A stretch of DNA of 64,000 bases from G963677915 sp963677915 (GTDB lineage Bacteria; Bacillota; Clostridia; Lachnospirales; Vallitaleaceae), in contig CAXXGE010000007.1 in NCBI GenBank assembly GCA_963677915.2, positions 124,001 to 188,000 on the forward strand, written 5' to 3'. A program made the position numbers and the translations under genes. Shown here piece by piece: positions 35,170 through 44,985 of the stretch. Under the pieces are notes generated by a model, which saw only the letters and a list, made by a program, of their open reading frames with translations, searched no databases and was not told the DNA's origin. Every line of letters starts with the position of its first letter. The first letter of the stretch is position 1.

Positions 35170-37281
35170 TCAAGCCTCATCTGCCCCAGCCGGGACAAAC
35201 AGGTGCTGCTCCGTCTTTTCGAAATGCAGTTTCGCGTTGTCAACTGCCTGCTGCTCCTGGTAAGCCCTGGCAAGCAGGTAGCCTTTTCCACGACCGTCCA
35301 CTTTTTGATAGCTGCCATCCTTATTCTTCACTTTCGCTTTGGCAGTATCGTTCTTAAGGACCTTCAGCATATCCTTAACCCTCTGCTTGAGGTTGTCCTG
35401 CTCGATAGGGAACAGCAGCTCGACTCGCCTGTCAAGGTTCCTTGGCATCCAGTCTGCACTCGACATGTATATTTCCTCATTGCCATTGTTGTGGAAACAG
35501 AAGATTCTGCTGTGCTCCAAATACTTGCCCACAATGCTTTTGACAGTAATATTGTCACTGACACCCTCGATTCCTGTCTTCAGCGAGCAGATCCCGCGGA
35601 TGATCAGCTCAATCTTCACGCCGGCCATGGAGGCTTCATAGAGCACTTTAATCATTTCCTGGTCGCAAAGGGAATTCATCTTGGCGACAATCCTTCCTTC
35701 CCTGCCTGCCAGTGCATTTTCTTTCTCTCTATTTATCAGTTCGTAGAATTTGTCTCGCAGCCCTGTCGGCGCCATGACGATCTTACTCAGTTTCGGGGAA
35801 TCGGAATACCCTGAAATGGCATTGAAAACTGCCGACACGTCTGCACCGATGCGTTCATTGCATGTCAGTATCGCTGTATCCGTATACAGCTTGGCCGTAC
35901 TGTCATTATAATTGCCTGTACCCAAGTGAACATATCTTCTGATACCATCTTCTTCCTGTCGGACAATCAAGGTCACTTTACTGTGTGTCTTGAGACCAAC
36001 AAGGCCGTAGATGACATGACATCCTGATTCTTCCAGCCTTCTGGCCCACTGTATGTTGTTCTCTTCATCAAATCTTGCTTTCAGCTCAACCAGGACGGTC
36101 ACCTGTTTCCCATTGTCAGCCGCTTCAGCCAGTGCATGGATAATCGGCGACCTGCCGCTGACTCTATATAGCGTCTGTTTTATCGCCAGCACTTTCGGGT
36201 CTTTTGCTGATCTTTCAACAAGCTTTACTACCGGTTCGAAACTTTCATACGGATGGGACAGGAGTATATCCTTTTTACGGATCGCACCGAAGATATCCTC
36301 CTCGCCCAACAGGTCGACGGGTGTTTGTGGTGTGAAATCAGGGTACTTCAGCTGGTCGAATCCCTTGGTTCCATAGAATTTCATCAAAAATGTCAAGTCA
36401 AGGGGGCCATCGATTTTATAAATATCGCGTTTGTGTATCGACATCGCATCCACAAGCCAGATCAAAAGCTTTTCGTCAATATTGTTGTCTACTTCCAACC
36501 GGATGGCCTGCCCCCACTTGCGCATCTTGATCGATTTTTCAATCTCAAGCAGAAGGTCTTCCGCTTCCTCCTCATCCAGACTCAGGTCGGAGTTTCTTGT
36601 CACTCTATAGGGGTGAACGCTTTCCACACTATAGCCTTCAAATATATTCTGGATATTGGAGCTCATCACCGTTTCGAGCAGAATATAGGTTCTGCTGCCG
36701 TCATGCCCATTAGGCAGTTCAATCATCCTGGGAAGAACCGATGGCACCTGTACTGTCGCATAGAGCTCCTGTCCATCTTTCTTCAACCTGACTGCCAGAT
36801 TCAGACTCTTGTTCAGTATCAAAGGGAACGGTCTTCCGGAATCGACAGCCAAAGGTGTGATTACTGGATAGATGACATCTGTAAAATAGTCATCAAGAAA
36901 TACTCTCTGTTTTTTGCTCAATCCTTTTTCATCTATGATGGCTACCCCGTTTTTCTTAAGTTGGGGGATCAGAGCCCTTTTCAAATGTCCATACTGGTCT
37001 TCCGACATGATATGAACCCTTTCCGAGATGGCTTTAAGCTGCTGCTTTGGCGTCATTCCTGAAAAGTCTTCCTTCTCATAGCCTGCATTGACCATCTCTT
37101 TCAGGGATGCCACCCTTACCATGTAGAACTCGTCCAGATTCGAGCTTACAATGGATAGGAACTTGACTCTCTCAAAAAGCGGATTGTCTGTGTTCATGGC
37201 TTCATCCAGCACTCTCTGGTTGAATTCCAGCCAGCTCAGTTCTCTATTTTCATAGTATTGGGGGTTGTTTAAATCCAGCAT
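35170..37281 (-). CDS. ppk: Polyphosphate kinase 1
   Basis: It makes polyphosphate from ATP at the membrane. The 703-residue length is standard. The N-terminal part starts 'YENRELSWLEFNQRVL', and the catalytic half contains 'HPYESFEPVVKLVERSAKDP' and the phospho-accepting His in 'LKTHSKVTLIVR'. The C-terminal ends are normal ('MPRNLDRRVELLFPI'). ATG has GAAGGAG upstream. It follows ppx by 16 bp, so one transcript encodes both polyphosphate synthesis and breakdown. Confidence 0.96.
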   Translation of the reverse strand: MLDLNNPQYYENRELSWLEFNQRVLDEAMNTDNPLFERVKFLSIVSSNLDEFYMVRVASLKEMVNAGYEKEDFSGMTPKQQLKAISERVHIMSEDQYGHLKRALIPQLKKNGVAIIDEKGLSKKQRVFLDDYFTDVIYPVITPLAVDSGRPFPLILNKSLNLAVRLKKDGQELYATVQVPSVLPRMIELPNGHDGSRTYILLETVMSSNIQNIFEGYSVESVHPYRVTRNSDLSLDEEEAEDLLLEIEKSIKMRKWGQAIRLEVDNNIDEKLLIWLVDAMSIHKRDIYKIDGPLDLTFLMKFYGTKGFDQLKYPDFTPQTPVDLLGEEDIFGAIRKKDILLSHPYESFEPVVKLVERSAKDPKVLAIKQTLYRVSGRSPIIHALAEAADNGKQVTVLVELKARFDEENNIQWARRLEESGCHVIYGLVGLKTHSKVTLIVRQEEDGIRRYVHLGTGNYNDSTAKLYTDTAILTCNERIGADVSAVFNAISGYSDSPKLSKIVMAPTGLRDKFYELINREKENALAGREGRIVAKMNSLCDQEMIKVLYEASMAGVKIELIIRGICSLKTGIEGVSDNITVKSIVGKYLEHSRIFCFHNNGNEEIYMSSADWMPRNLDRRVELLFPIEQDNLKQRVKDMLKVLKNDTAKAKVKNKDGSYQKVDGRGKGYLLARAYQEQQAVDNAKLHFEKTEQHLFVPAGADEA

Positions 37282-37297
37282 GTGTTTCTCCTTCTTT

Positions 37298-38836
37298 TCA
37301 AAGTTTCCTCTTGATTCTAAGAATCGGCGTCACCCCGAACACTTCTTCGAAAAAGTCCGTCTTGTGGTCGAACGCCCATTCCTCCAGCACTGTATTTTCA
37401 GTTGATTCGCATCTGATGACAAGGTTGTTGCCTTCGTTGCGAATTGAATTGATGCTCAGCTTCTGGTTATGGCTGTGATCGAGAGCATCTGCCAACCTAA
37501 GGATAGCGGTCAGTTTCGCCGCGGTTATCCTGTCCTTTCCACTCATGGATCTAAAACTGAAATCTCTATTGTTTGGTGAATTGTAACCATGGTATTTTGA
37601 AACATTGGCCACGATTTCCACCTGAGCATCGGAAAGACCGAAGATCTCCAGTTTGTGGATAATGGCATACGAATGGTTGGCATGCTGGTCGAGACCAATA
37701 TACTTGCCGATATCGTGAAGCTGGGAAGCCACTCTTAGAAGCACCTTCTCTTCCTTGAGACCGTGAAGCCGCTTCGTTCTGTCAAAGATGGCGACAGCAA
37801 AGGATTCGACCGCATCCACATGATTCTGGTTGTTGTTGAACTTCTTACCTATCTGCCTGGCACAGGTGATGATATCGCCTATTGTCTCTTCCTGGACACT
37901 CTGTTTGTAAATATCTTCATAGATTGTTCTGACCAGACCGTCTGTCAACGCGACACCCGGTACCAGCAATGTTCCATCCGTTGTTCTTGGAAGGAACTTT
38001 CTGAAAAGCATCATGCTTGGAACAATGATTTCCGCACGTTCTCTCTTGATTTTATAGGTAGACCATATTTCATTGGTTGTCATCTTAAGAAGCTGACTAT
38101 ACAGATGGTCGAAGTCTTCTTTTTCAATAATCTGGTATTCTTCTTCCTGCTTCTTTCCCATCAGGTGAAGGATTATACTCATCTCGCCGCCAATGGCAAT
38201 CAGATGCTTGTAGCTCTTGGCTTCCTGAAAAATATCCAGGCTTTCTAAATTGACTGATATGAACTCTTCGAGTATGCGGTAATATTTCGAACTGCTGTTT
38301 TCGAGAATGCCGAGAAGCTCTCTTATCCTAAGAGCGCCAAGCTTGACGTTCTGGCTTGACTGCAATCTGCCCTTTTTATAGGTAGTCACCTGGATACTGC
38401 CTGCACCAATAACAATGATGATTGCACCTTCGTTGATGACTTCATCATAATTTCCAAGGGAGTTCTTAATCGCCTTATGTGTCAGGAACTGCTCTTCAGA
38501 GTTGGAGAGAACTCTGATTTCAACACCTGTTTTTCTATTGATCTGGTCAACGATATAATCCTTGTTTTCTGCCTCTCTGACAGCACTCGTAGCCACGGCC
38601 GCGTATCTTTCAACATTGTAGTCCTGCATCACTTTTTTGAAGTCTTTCAGCACAGCACAGGTTCTTTCCACCGTTTCGTAGCTTACTTTGTTCTTGGTAA
38701 AAGTGTCATGACCAAGGGAAGCCAGCTGCCTGAAATTCTCCAGTTCTCTGAACTCGCCGTTTTTGCTGATTTCACCTATTTTCATTCTCAGCGCGTGGGA
38801 CCCCACATCGATTGCAGCTATAAGATGCTTTCTCAT
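37298..38836 (-). CDS. ppx: Exopolyphosphatase/guanosine pentaphosphatase family protein
   Basis: This 512-residue Ppx/GppA enzyme has an actin-like ATPase-fold N-terminal part ('AAIDVGSHALRMKIGEI', 'VATSAVREAENK', 'IIIVIGAGSIQVTTY') and a C-terminal HD-type helical domain ('SQLHDIGKYIGLDQHANHS'). It removes terminal phosphates from polyphosphate and possibly from pppGpp. The usual 'DIGGGS' glycine loop reads 'VIGAGS', a mild variation. It is paired with ppk; ATG follows GGAGAG. A candidate promoter, TTTCAA-N16-TAAAAT, lies upstream in the gap to the patatin gene. Confidence 0.92.
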   Translation of the reverse strand: MRKHLIAAIDVGSHALRMKIGEISKNGEFRELENFRQLASLGHDTFTKNKVSYETVERTCAVLKDFKKVMQDYNVERYAAVATSAVREAENKDYIVDQINRKTGVEIRVLSNSEEQFLTHKAIKNSLGNYDEVINEGAIIIVIGAGSIQVTTYKKGRLQSSQNVKLGALRIRELLGILENSSSKYYRILEEFISVNLESLDIFQEAKSYKHLIAIGGEMSIILHLMGKKQEEEYQIIEKEDFDHLYSQLLKMTTNEIWSTYKIKRERAEIIVPSMMLFRKFLPRTTDGTLLVPGVALTDGLVRTIYEDIYKQSVQEETIGDIITCARQIGKKFNNNQNHVDAVESFAVAIFDRTKRLHGLKEEKVLLRVASQLHDIGKYIGLDQHANHSYAIIHKLEIFGLSDAQVEIVANVSKYHGYNSPNNRDFSFRSMSGKDRITAAKLTAILRLADALDHSHNQKLSINSIRNEGNNLVIRCESTENTVLEEWAFDHKTDFFEEVFGVTPILRIKRKL

Positions 38837-38937
38837 TCAGTGTCTCTCCTTACTATTTCACTTACCTTATTTTATCATAGCTTAGGACTATTGAAACGGT
38901 TGAATTATGATATAATGTTAAAAGTATGTTATGAACA

Positions 38938-39975
38938 TTAAACATTCATAAGCAAACTGCCAATCAGATGTTCCAGTTTCCTCGACTCTTCACTGTACCC
39001 TGTGCCAGCAAGATAAAACGGCAGCTGCTTTTTGATTTTCACCAGCAGGTCGTCACAGGAGTAAATGGTAAGCCTTTCAAGGCCAATGGCGTCTGCCATG
39101 AAATCGAGTGCTGCATACGCCAGCTGGTCTTTTTGAAAATGCTTGCCCAGTTTCAGGCGCTTTGCGAAATACTCGGCGTCATCGGCAGGTAGATCCCAGC
39201 GCCTGCTGCAGTCCGGCCTGATATAGTAGCGCCTGCCAGCAAGCCCTTCGATCATCCTCAGCGTGTCACAATACCCCAACTGCATATTGTGAATGATCTT
39301 TGTCTGGTCCACATCGATCAGGCTGCCAAGGTCTTCACTTGGCAATACTTCCCGGATAGTAGCTGTTGAAGTATCCACTTTTTTCTCTATACCGATGTGT
39401 TCACCCAGCTTGATGACTATGATATGCCTGTATCCGTCATCCAGGAGCATGTTGACTGGTGAATTGTTGTAAATGCCGCCATCCAGAAAGGTGATACCGC
39501 CTGCCAGTTTCTCTGATTTAAAAAAAGGCAGATAGGCGCTTGCCATGATGTAATCGCAGAGCATACCCTTCGGAATATCGTCGATAAAGACATCCATCTC
39601 CTTCCAGTCGGACAGATTGAGCGTTGCCAGACCGAACTTGACCGGCGACATGCGAACCGCCTGCTCATCTATCTCCTTACTGATCAGCGCTCTCAAAGGC
39701 GATACATCAATACCTTTGTCTTTAAGGATTTTTCCGAAGTCAGTCAGTTCCGTGCCGAAGATTTTCGAGTAATCCATTGTTTCCCAAAGTCGGACTGCCC
39801 GGTCATAACTGTCTGCAGCCAGGAAAGCCCCGTTGATTGAGCCTACCGAAGTGCCGACAACTGCTTCGATTTTAATATCGCTCTCTCTCAGCGCTCTCCA
39901 TGCGCCGATCTGAAAGGCGCCCCTTGTCCCGCCGCCGTCAAGTACGAGGCCATATGTATGATCCTTGTTGAACAT
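38938..39975 (-). CDS. Patatin-like phospholipase
   Basis: This 345-residue patatin-family lipid acyl hydrolase has the oxyanion motif 'GGGTRGAF', the nucleophile elbow GTSVG ('VVGTSVGSINGAF') and the partner Asp in 'LDGGIYNNSPV', a complete Ser-Asp dyad. It is probably cytoplasmic or peripheral, and its substrate is unknown. The start follows GGGGGG. The plus-strand TPR gene begins only 24 bp away, divergently, so there is no room for separate promoters in the gap. Confidence 0.92.
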   Translation of the reverse strand: MFNKDHTYGLVLDGGGTRGAFQIGAWRALRESDIKIEAVVGTSVGSINGAFLAADSYDRAVRLWETMDYSKIFGTELTDFGKILKDKGIDVSPLRALISKEIDEQAVRMSPVKFGLATLNLSDWKEMDVFIDDIPKGMLCDYIMASAYLPFFKSEKLAGGITFLDGGIYNNSPVNMLLDDGYRHIIVIKLGEHIGIEKKVDTSTATIREVLPSEDLGSLIDVDQTKIIHNMQLGYCDTLRMIEGLAGRRYYIRPDCSRRWDLPADDAEYFAKRLKLGKHFQKDQLAYAALDFMADAIGLERLTIYSCDDLLVKIKKQLPFYLAGTGYSEESRKLEHLIGSLLMNV

Positions 39976-39999
39976 AGAAATCCCCCCAGGAGGTTTATC

Positions 40000-40791
40000 A
40001 TGAAAATTATAGGTATTATTGGAACATTCATCGGTTATTCAGGATTGGTACTGCAAGCCATAACCCGCTCAGGCACCTTGGGAGCGAAAGCGTGCCATAC
40101 CGCATTTAGAATGGAATCGAAAAATCCGATCCTGCTTACATCCTATGCCGTGACCCTCATGAAGGAAGGCTCTTTCGAGCTCGCCCGCGAAGTCTCCGGC
40201 AAGGCACTCGCCGGAGCCCGTCACCCGTCGAGCATAAAAACAATCAAGGGCAATCTTGCAGTCTGCGAGTGGAAACTTGATAACATTGATGGCGCTATCG
40301 ATATTTATCATTCCATCATGGAGGAGTATGGCGAGGAAGGTCAGGCTTATTTCCAGGAAAGAGCGACATTTCCCGAACTCGAAGTGCTCGTTTCCGAAAA
40401 TCCGATGATGATGGTGCACGATTATGTATCCCTTGGATTTTTCCATCTTGTTAAGGGCGATCTCGAAACGGCCGAGTATTTTACGCATGCCGCTCTCCGG
40501 CTACAGCCTGCAAGCGGCTCAGCATATGACAACCTTGGCCAGATTGCATTGGTGAAAAAGGACCTCGAATCCGCCAGGGAACATTTCAGTACCGCACTGC
40601 AGCACAATCCGCAGCTCCCGGACAGTCAATATTATCTGGGCACCATTTGCGAAACTGACGACAATCTTGTTGATGCCTTGGATTACTACGAAAAAGCTGC
40701 TTCATGTCCCCTCAGCGGTATGGATACCATCTCAAAAGAGTTGATAGACAATCGCATCAGAGCCACCAAGCAGCGGTATACAAGTCTTTAG
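40000..40791 (+). CDS. TPR-repeat protein with N-terminal membrane segment
   Basis: The 263-residue protein starts with a hydrophobic segment ('IIGIIGTFIGYSGLVLQAI') and continues with tetratricopeptide repeats, clearest at 165-240 ('AYDNLGQIALVKKDLESARE'). It is probably membrane-tethered with a scaffold role; no specific function can be assigned. ATG 40000 has AGGAGG 6 bases upstream, and that site lies back-to-back with the patatin site. Its stop is only 4 bp from the stop of the converging methyltransferase gene, and no terminator lies between. Confidence 0.82.
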   Translation: MKIIGIIGTFIGYSGLVLQAITRSGTLGAKACHTAFRMESKNPILLTSYAVTLMKEGSFELAREVSGKALAGARHPSSIKTIKGNLAVCEWKLDNIDGAIDIYHSIMEEYGEEGQAYFQERATFPELEVLVSENPMMMVHDYVSLGFFHLVKGDLETAEYFTHAALRLQPASGSAYDNLGQIALVKKDLESAREHFSTALQHNPQLPDSQYYLGTICETDDNLVDALDYYEKAASCPLSGMDTISKELIDNRIRATKQRYTSL

Positions 40792-40795
40792 CTTC

Positions 40796-41569
40796 TTATT
40801 TTATCATTCTCTGACGTACCGCTTCAAAAAGAAGAACACCAGTCGCTATTCCGACATTCAATGATTCCGCGTTTCCCGGCATGGGGATGCGGATTCTTTT
40901 ATTTGCCAGGCGCGCCGCCTTATCGCTGATGCCGCTGCCTTCATTCCCCATGAGGAAGCAGGTCCCTCCTGTGTAATCGGCTTCAAAATGCCACTGTTCA
41001 GCCTTCAAATCTCCAACAAATACAGAAATACCTGCATCTCTCATTTTGATAATGGCTTCTTCAACATCCGCCTTTGCTACTACAGGCAATCTGGTAATTG
41101 CACCCATCGCAGACTGCACCACCTTGGGATTGTATATATCTACCGATCCTTTCGTCAAAACGACACCTGTCGTACCGGCAGCTTCCGCTGTCCTCAGAAT
41201 TGTTCCGGCATTTCCTGGATCCTGGACATTCTCAAGCATGACCAGCAGCGGCACTTCAGCCGCTGTCAGTTCGTCCAGAACTGCATCCCGCATCCTGACA
41301 ACCGCAAAAATGCCTTGCGGTGTCGTTTCCATGGAGACCGCCTTGAACACTTTGTCGCTGACCGTTGTGATGCTGTCTTCACGCCACTCTGATAACATCG
41401 GTCCGCTGTATCCTTCAGCTACCACAACCTGCTCAATAAGTTCAGGAGAAATCTCCATGAGCATCTTCGGCCCTTCAGCGATATAGCGTTTTTGATCAAA
41501 TCGGAACCTGCTGTTTTTCTGAAGTTTGATCCATTCCTTGACCCGTTCATTCTGAAGGCTGCTAAACAT
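40796..41569 (-). CDS. TrmH/SpoU-family RNA 2'-O-methyltransferase
   Basis: This 257-residue SPOUT methyltransferase uses S-adenosylmethionine to methylate RNA ribose, most likely in 23S rRNA or tRNA. An N-terminal substrate-binding domain (about 1-95) precedes the SPOUT motifs 'LENVQDPGNAGTILRTAEA', 'LMGNEGSGI' and 'IPMPGNAESLNVGIATGVLL'. ATG 41569 has AAAGGA 7 bases upstream; the ATG at 41575 overlaps the ktrA stop and is too close to that site. Last gene of galU-ktrB-ktrA. Confidence 0.93.
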   Translation of the reverse strand: MFSSLQNERVKEWIKLQKNSRFRFDQKRYIAEGPKMLMEISPELIEQVVVAEGYSGPMLSEWREDSITTVSDKVFKAVSMETTPQGIFAVVRMRDAVLDELTAAEVPLLVMLENVQDPGNAGTILRTAEAAGTTGVVLTKGSVDIYNPKVVQSAMGAITRLPVVAKADVEEAIIKMRDAGISVFVGDLKAEQWHFEADYTGGTCFLMGNEGSGISDKAARLANKRIRIPMPGNAESLNVGIATGVLLFEAVRQRMIK

Positions 41570-41571
41570 GG

Positions 41572-42234
41572 TCATGTCCTTTGCACGCTGATCTTACGAA
41601 GGTCCTGATTGCTGCCTATGACAACAAGTACATCATTCTCGGAAAGCTCCATATCCGGGCCCGGCGTAATGGAGATGCTCTCTCCCTTTCTAATGGCCAT
41701 AACGTTGATGCCATAATTCGCACGCATATTGATCTGTTTCAGGGTCTTTCCAACCCATTCTTCAATCACTTCGACCTCGACGATGCTGTAATCTTCCGAA
41801 AGTTCGATATAATCAACGAAGTTTTCGGATATCAGATTGTTCGCAATGCGGATGCCAATCTCCCTTTCCGGGAAAATGACTTTGTCGGCCCCTACTTTTT
41901 CAAGCACCCGTTTGTGGATGTCGTTGGAAGCCTTGGCTATAATAAACGGTACGCCCAGTTCCTTGACCAGGATCGTTGACATGATTGACGCCTGAAGATT
42001 GTTCGATATGGCTACTACCGCCACATCGAAGTTCCGTACGCCAAGTGCGTTGAGCGCATCTCCGTCGGTGACGTCGGCTTGCACGGCATGGGTTACTGTA
42101 TCAGCTATTTCCTGAATGACTTCTTCCGATATATCGATCGCCAGCACATCCCGGCCGTTTTCCGCAAGTGTCTGGGCTACGCTGCGCCCGAATTTGCCAA
42201 GTCCAAAAACGACAAAATCATTTTTCTTCCTCAT
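41572..42234 (-). CDS. ktrA: KtrA/TrkA potassium-channel regulatory subunit
   Basis: The 220-residue RCK protein has an NAD/ATP-binding Rossmann domain ('VVFGLGKFGRSVAQTL') and a C-terminal TrkA_C domain (about 140-220). It gates the KtrB membrane subunit in response to nucleotides, and in many Firmicutes it binds c-di-AMP through TrkA_C. It directly follows ktrB by 22 bp; GGAGG precedes the ATG. Confidence 0.94.
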   Translation of the reverse strand: MRKKNDFVVFGLGKFGRSVAQTLAENGRDVLAIDISEEVIQEIADTVTHAVQADVTDGDALNALGVRNFDVAVVAISNNLQASIMSTILVKELGVPFIIAKASNDIHKRVLEKVGADKVIFPEREIGIRIANNLISENFVDYIELSEDYSIVEVEVIEEWVGKTLKQINMRANYGINVMAIRKGESISITPGPDMELSENDVLVVIGSNQDLRKISVQRT

Positions 42235-42256
42235 TGTATTCCTCCATATCTATACA

Positions 42257-43645
42257 TTATCCGACCATAAGCCGTTCTTCCGGCAATTTGACCTTGTTTT
42301 TTGAATGCGAACTCTTAAGCGAGAATGCGACAGCCATCGTAATCGGTCCCAGCCGCCCTATAAACATAGTCACAGCGATGACCAGCTTGCCTATCGTCGT
42401 CAGGTTGCCAGTCAAACCCAGTGTCAAACCCACTGTACCGAATGCCGATACGGTCTCAAAGAACAGCTCCAGGAAACTTCCGGTCTCTGTAAGAGAGAGT
42501 ATCATCGTTACAAAAATGACCGTCGTCAAACTGATCATAATGACTGCCAAGGCGCGTTTGACTGTTGAAGCCGGTATGCGGCGCCCGAATAGTTCCGTGT
42601 CTTCCTTCGCTCGTACAACAGACAGCACTTCAAGGAAGATCACGCCCATCGTCACCGTTTTGATGCCTCCGGCCGTTCCTGCCGGCGACCCGCCGATAAA
42701 CATCAGAATGATCGTCATAAACATAGAGGCATGCGTCATCTTGTCTAGTGGCAACGTATTAAATCCAGCCGTTCGCGGTGTGACGGACTGGAACATGGCT
42801 CCGAGTATCTTCGACTTCCAGCCGACTGCCCCCAGCGTCTCAGGGTTCATGCCTTCTACAATAAGGAAGAACAGGAAACCAATGGAAAGAAGTGCCACCG
42901 TCAGAACAAGAACAAATTTCGAATGGAGGCTAAGCTTCGTGAACCACATTTGCCACGTAAACCTTTTTTCAAGTTTTTCGCTGGTAACCCTTATCAGGTC
43001 CAGCCATACGGAAAATCCAAGACCGCCCAGAACAATCAATCCCATCACGGTCAGGTTGACAAGCACATCCCCAGCAAAAGGCACCAGACTCGAACCACCA
43101 ACGATATCAAATCCCGCATTGCAGAATGCCGAGATGGCATGAAACACACCCATGTAGAGCCCAGGTCCAAAGCCGTATTCAGGAATGAACTTGGCCGAAA
43201 GGATTGCGGCACCAACACCTTCGAGCAGGACCGTACCGATTAGGATGTTAATCGTCAGGCGGACCATACCTGACAAGGTGTACTGATTCAGGGCTTCCTG
43301 GATGATCAGGCGCTCTTTGAGCCGTATCTTTCTTCCAAGAAGGATAAACAGCGTCGTCGTAATGGTCATGAAGCCGAGCCCGCCTATCTGAATCAGAAAC
43401 AGGATCACCGTCTTGCCGAACACCGTCCAATGTGCCAGTGTGTTAACGACTACCAGTCCCGTTACACATACAGCTGACGTTGCAGTAAACAGCGCATTGA
43501 CAAATCCGACGCTTTCTCCGGAAATGCTGGCTGCCGGCAATGACAGAAGCACCGTACCTATTACAATCAAAAACAGAAAGCCAAGCACCAGTACTTGTGT
43601 CGGCTTTAAGTCTAATTCAAATTTGGAGTTCAATCTTTCTTTCAT
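42257..43645 (-). CDS. ktrB: KtrB/TrkH potassium uptake membrane subunit
   Basis: The 462-residue polytopic protein belongs to the TrkH/KtrB superfamily, built from four membrane-pore-membrane units. Selectivity-filter regions are visible at 'TSAVCVTGLVVV', 'SAFCNAGFDIVG', 'TPRTAGFNTL' and 'FGTVGLTLGLT'. It imports potassium, probably with sodium dependence, together with KtrA. ATG follows GAGAGGTG. It is 31 bp after galU in the same transcript. Confidence 0.95.
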   Translation of the reverse strand: MKERLNSKFELDLKPTQVLVLGFLFLIVIGTVLLSLPAASISGESVGFVNALFTATSAVCVTGLVVVNTLAHWTVFGKTVILFLIQIGGLGFMTITTTLFILLGRKIRLKERLIIQEALNQYTLSGMVRLTINILIGTVLLEGVGAAILSAKFIPEYGFGPGLYMGVFHAISAFCNAGFDIVGGSSLVPFAGDVLVNLTVMGLIVLGGLGFSVWLDLIRVTSEKLEKRFTWQMWFTKLSLHSKFVLVLTVALLSIGFLFFLIVEGMNPETLGAVGWKSKILGAMFQSVTPRTAGFNTLPLDKMTHASMFMTIILMFIGGSPAGTAGGIKTVTMGVIFLEVLSVVRAKEDTELFGRRIPASTVKRALAVIMISLTTVIFVTMILSLTETGSFLELFFETVSAFGTVGLTLGLTGNLTTIGKLVIAVTMFIGRLGPITMAVAFSLKSSHSKNKVKLPEERLMVG

Positions 43646-43676
43646 ACTAGCACCTCTCAGTGCCCGCTTTTCATTG

Positions 43677-44570
43677 TCAATCGAAATGCAGGTAGCTTTC
43701 TTCGTTCTCTAGAAGGTCTTTCAAGTAGGACTTAAACGTATCCTTCAAGTCCTCCCTGCGCAGGGCAAATTCCACTGTCGCCTGAAGAAATCCAAGCTTG
43801 TTCCCCACATCATACCGCTTCCCTTTGAAAGAGTAGCTGTACATGGCTTCTGCGGAAGCCAGCCGCATGAGCGCATCAGTCAGCTGTATCTCCCCGCCTG
43901 CTCCGGCTTGCTGGGTTCTCAAGTATTCAAAAATCCTGGGTGTAATGATGTAGCGCCCCAAAATCGCGGTGTTTGACGGCGCAACTTCAACTGCAGGCTT
44001 TTCGACCATATTTTTGACTTTGTGTATGCCGCCCTCGATATACGTACCATCTATAATGCCATATTTGCTTACGTCTTCATAGGGCACTTCCTGCACGCCC
44101 AGAATCGATGTCTTATACTCATCATAAACCTCGATCAGTTGCTTCAGACACGGTTTCTGGGAAACAACCACATCGTCACCCAACAGGACAGCAAATGGCT
44201 CATTGCCTATGAAGTTCTCTGCCACCAGGATAGCATGCCCCAGTCCGCGTGGTTCTTTCTGCCTGATGTAGTGTATGTTGGCAATCTCAGAGATATCCTT
44301 GATGGATTCCAGCAACTCGTCGTGGCCTGATTTTTCAAGCGCCAACTCCAGTTCGATCGACCTGTCGAAGTGGTCCTCGATGGACCGCTTATTCCTGCCT
44401 GTAACGATTATGATATCCACAATTCCGGAAGCCACGGCCTCTTCAATAATATACTGAATTGTCGGCTTATCGACGATTGGCAGCATCTCCTTAGGCTGTG
44501 CTTTTGTGGCTGGCAGGAACCTCGTACCCAATCCTGCTGCCGGTATGATGGCTTTTTTTACTTCTGACAT
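43677..44570 (-). CDS. galU: UTP-glucose-1-phosphate uridylyltransferase
   Basis: It makes UDP-glucose for cell-wall and capsular polymers. The 297 residues contain the nucleotide-binding 'IIPAAGLGTRFLPATKAQPK', 'LPIVDKPTIQYI', 'LLGDDVV' and the sugar-binding 'MVEKPAVEVAPSNTA'. Length is typical of bacterial GalU. ATG has GAGGAG upstream and a consensus promoter 25-53 bp before it. First gene of galU-ktrB-ktrA-trmH-like. Confidence 0.96.
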   Translation of the reverse strand: MSEVKKAIIPAAGLGTRFLPATKAQPKEMLPIVDKPTIQYIIEEAVASGIVDIIIVTGRNKRSIEDHFDRSIELELALEKSGHDELLESIKDISEIANIHYIRQKEPRGLGHAILVAENFIGNEPFAVLLGDDVVVSQKPCLKQLIEVYDEYKTSILGVQEVPYEDVSKYGIIDGTYIEGGIHKVKNMVEKPAVEVAPSNTAILGRYIITPRIFEYLRTQQAGAGGEIQLTDALMRLASAEAMYSYSFKGKRYDVGNKLGFLQATVEFALRREDLKDTFKSYLKDLLENEESYLHFD

Positions 44571-44594
44571 ATATACTCCTCACTTTCTTAACCT

Positions 44595-44623
44595 ATTGTA
44601 TAAGTCGAGCCAAATAATGTCAA
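44595..44623 (-). promoter_or_regulatory. Consensus sigma-A promoter of galU-ktrBA
   Basis: TTGACA (44623-44618), 17-bp spacer, TACAAT (44600-44595). Confidence 0.75.
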
Positions 44624-44631
44624 TTATATGA

Positions 44632-44637
44632 TATAAT
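44632..44637 (+). promoter_or_regulatory. Extended -10 promoter of the Dabb gene
   Basis: TATAAT (44632-44637) with TG one base upstream and no good -35. It starts within 10 bp of the divergent galU -35. Confidence 0.5.
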
Positions 44638-44667
44638 AACCGCAATACTAGAAGGAGGTTTATTACA

Positions 44668-44961
44668 ATGGTAAAACATATAGTCATGTGGAACATCCAG
44701 GAAGGTCTGGATAAGGAATCGACTATCAAGACACTGAAGGAGAAGCTTGAAGCTTTGCCCAAATCCATTGAATTCATCAGGGAAATAGAATTGGGCGCAG
44801 CATTCAATGACAGCCCGTCAAAACACGATGTTGTCCTTTACAGCGCCTTCGATTCCAAAGAGGATTTTGAGGCCTATGTCGTACATCCCGCTCACAAGGA
44901 AGTTGGCGTATACGTCCGCAGCGTTGTCTGCGACCGTGTGGATGTCGACTACGAAATTTGA
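44668..44961 (+). CDS. Dabb (dimeric alpha/beta barrel) stress-responsive protein
   Basis: This 97-residue Dabb-family protein starts 'MVKHIVMWNIQEG' and has the central 'HDVVLYSAFDSKEDFEAYVVHPAHKEVG', a complete single domain. Family members are small dimers often induced by stress; the reaction, if any, is unknown. ATG has AGAAGGAGG upstream, a strong site. It is a single-gene unit with its own extended -10 promoter and a strong terminator. Confidence 0.92.
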   Translation: MVKHIVMWNIQEGLDKESTIKTLKEKLEALPKSIEFIREIELGAAFNDSPSKHDVVLYSAFDSKEDFEAYVVHPAHKEVGVYVRSVVCDRVDVDYEI

Positions 44962-44985
44962 TAGTCACCAAATCCGCAAAATGAC

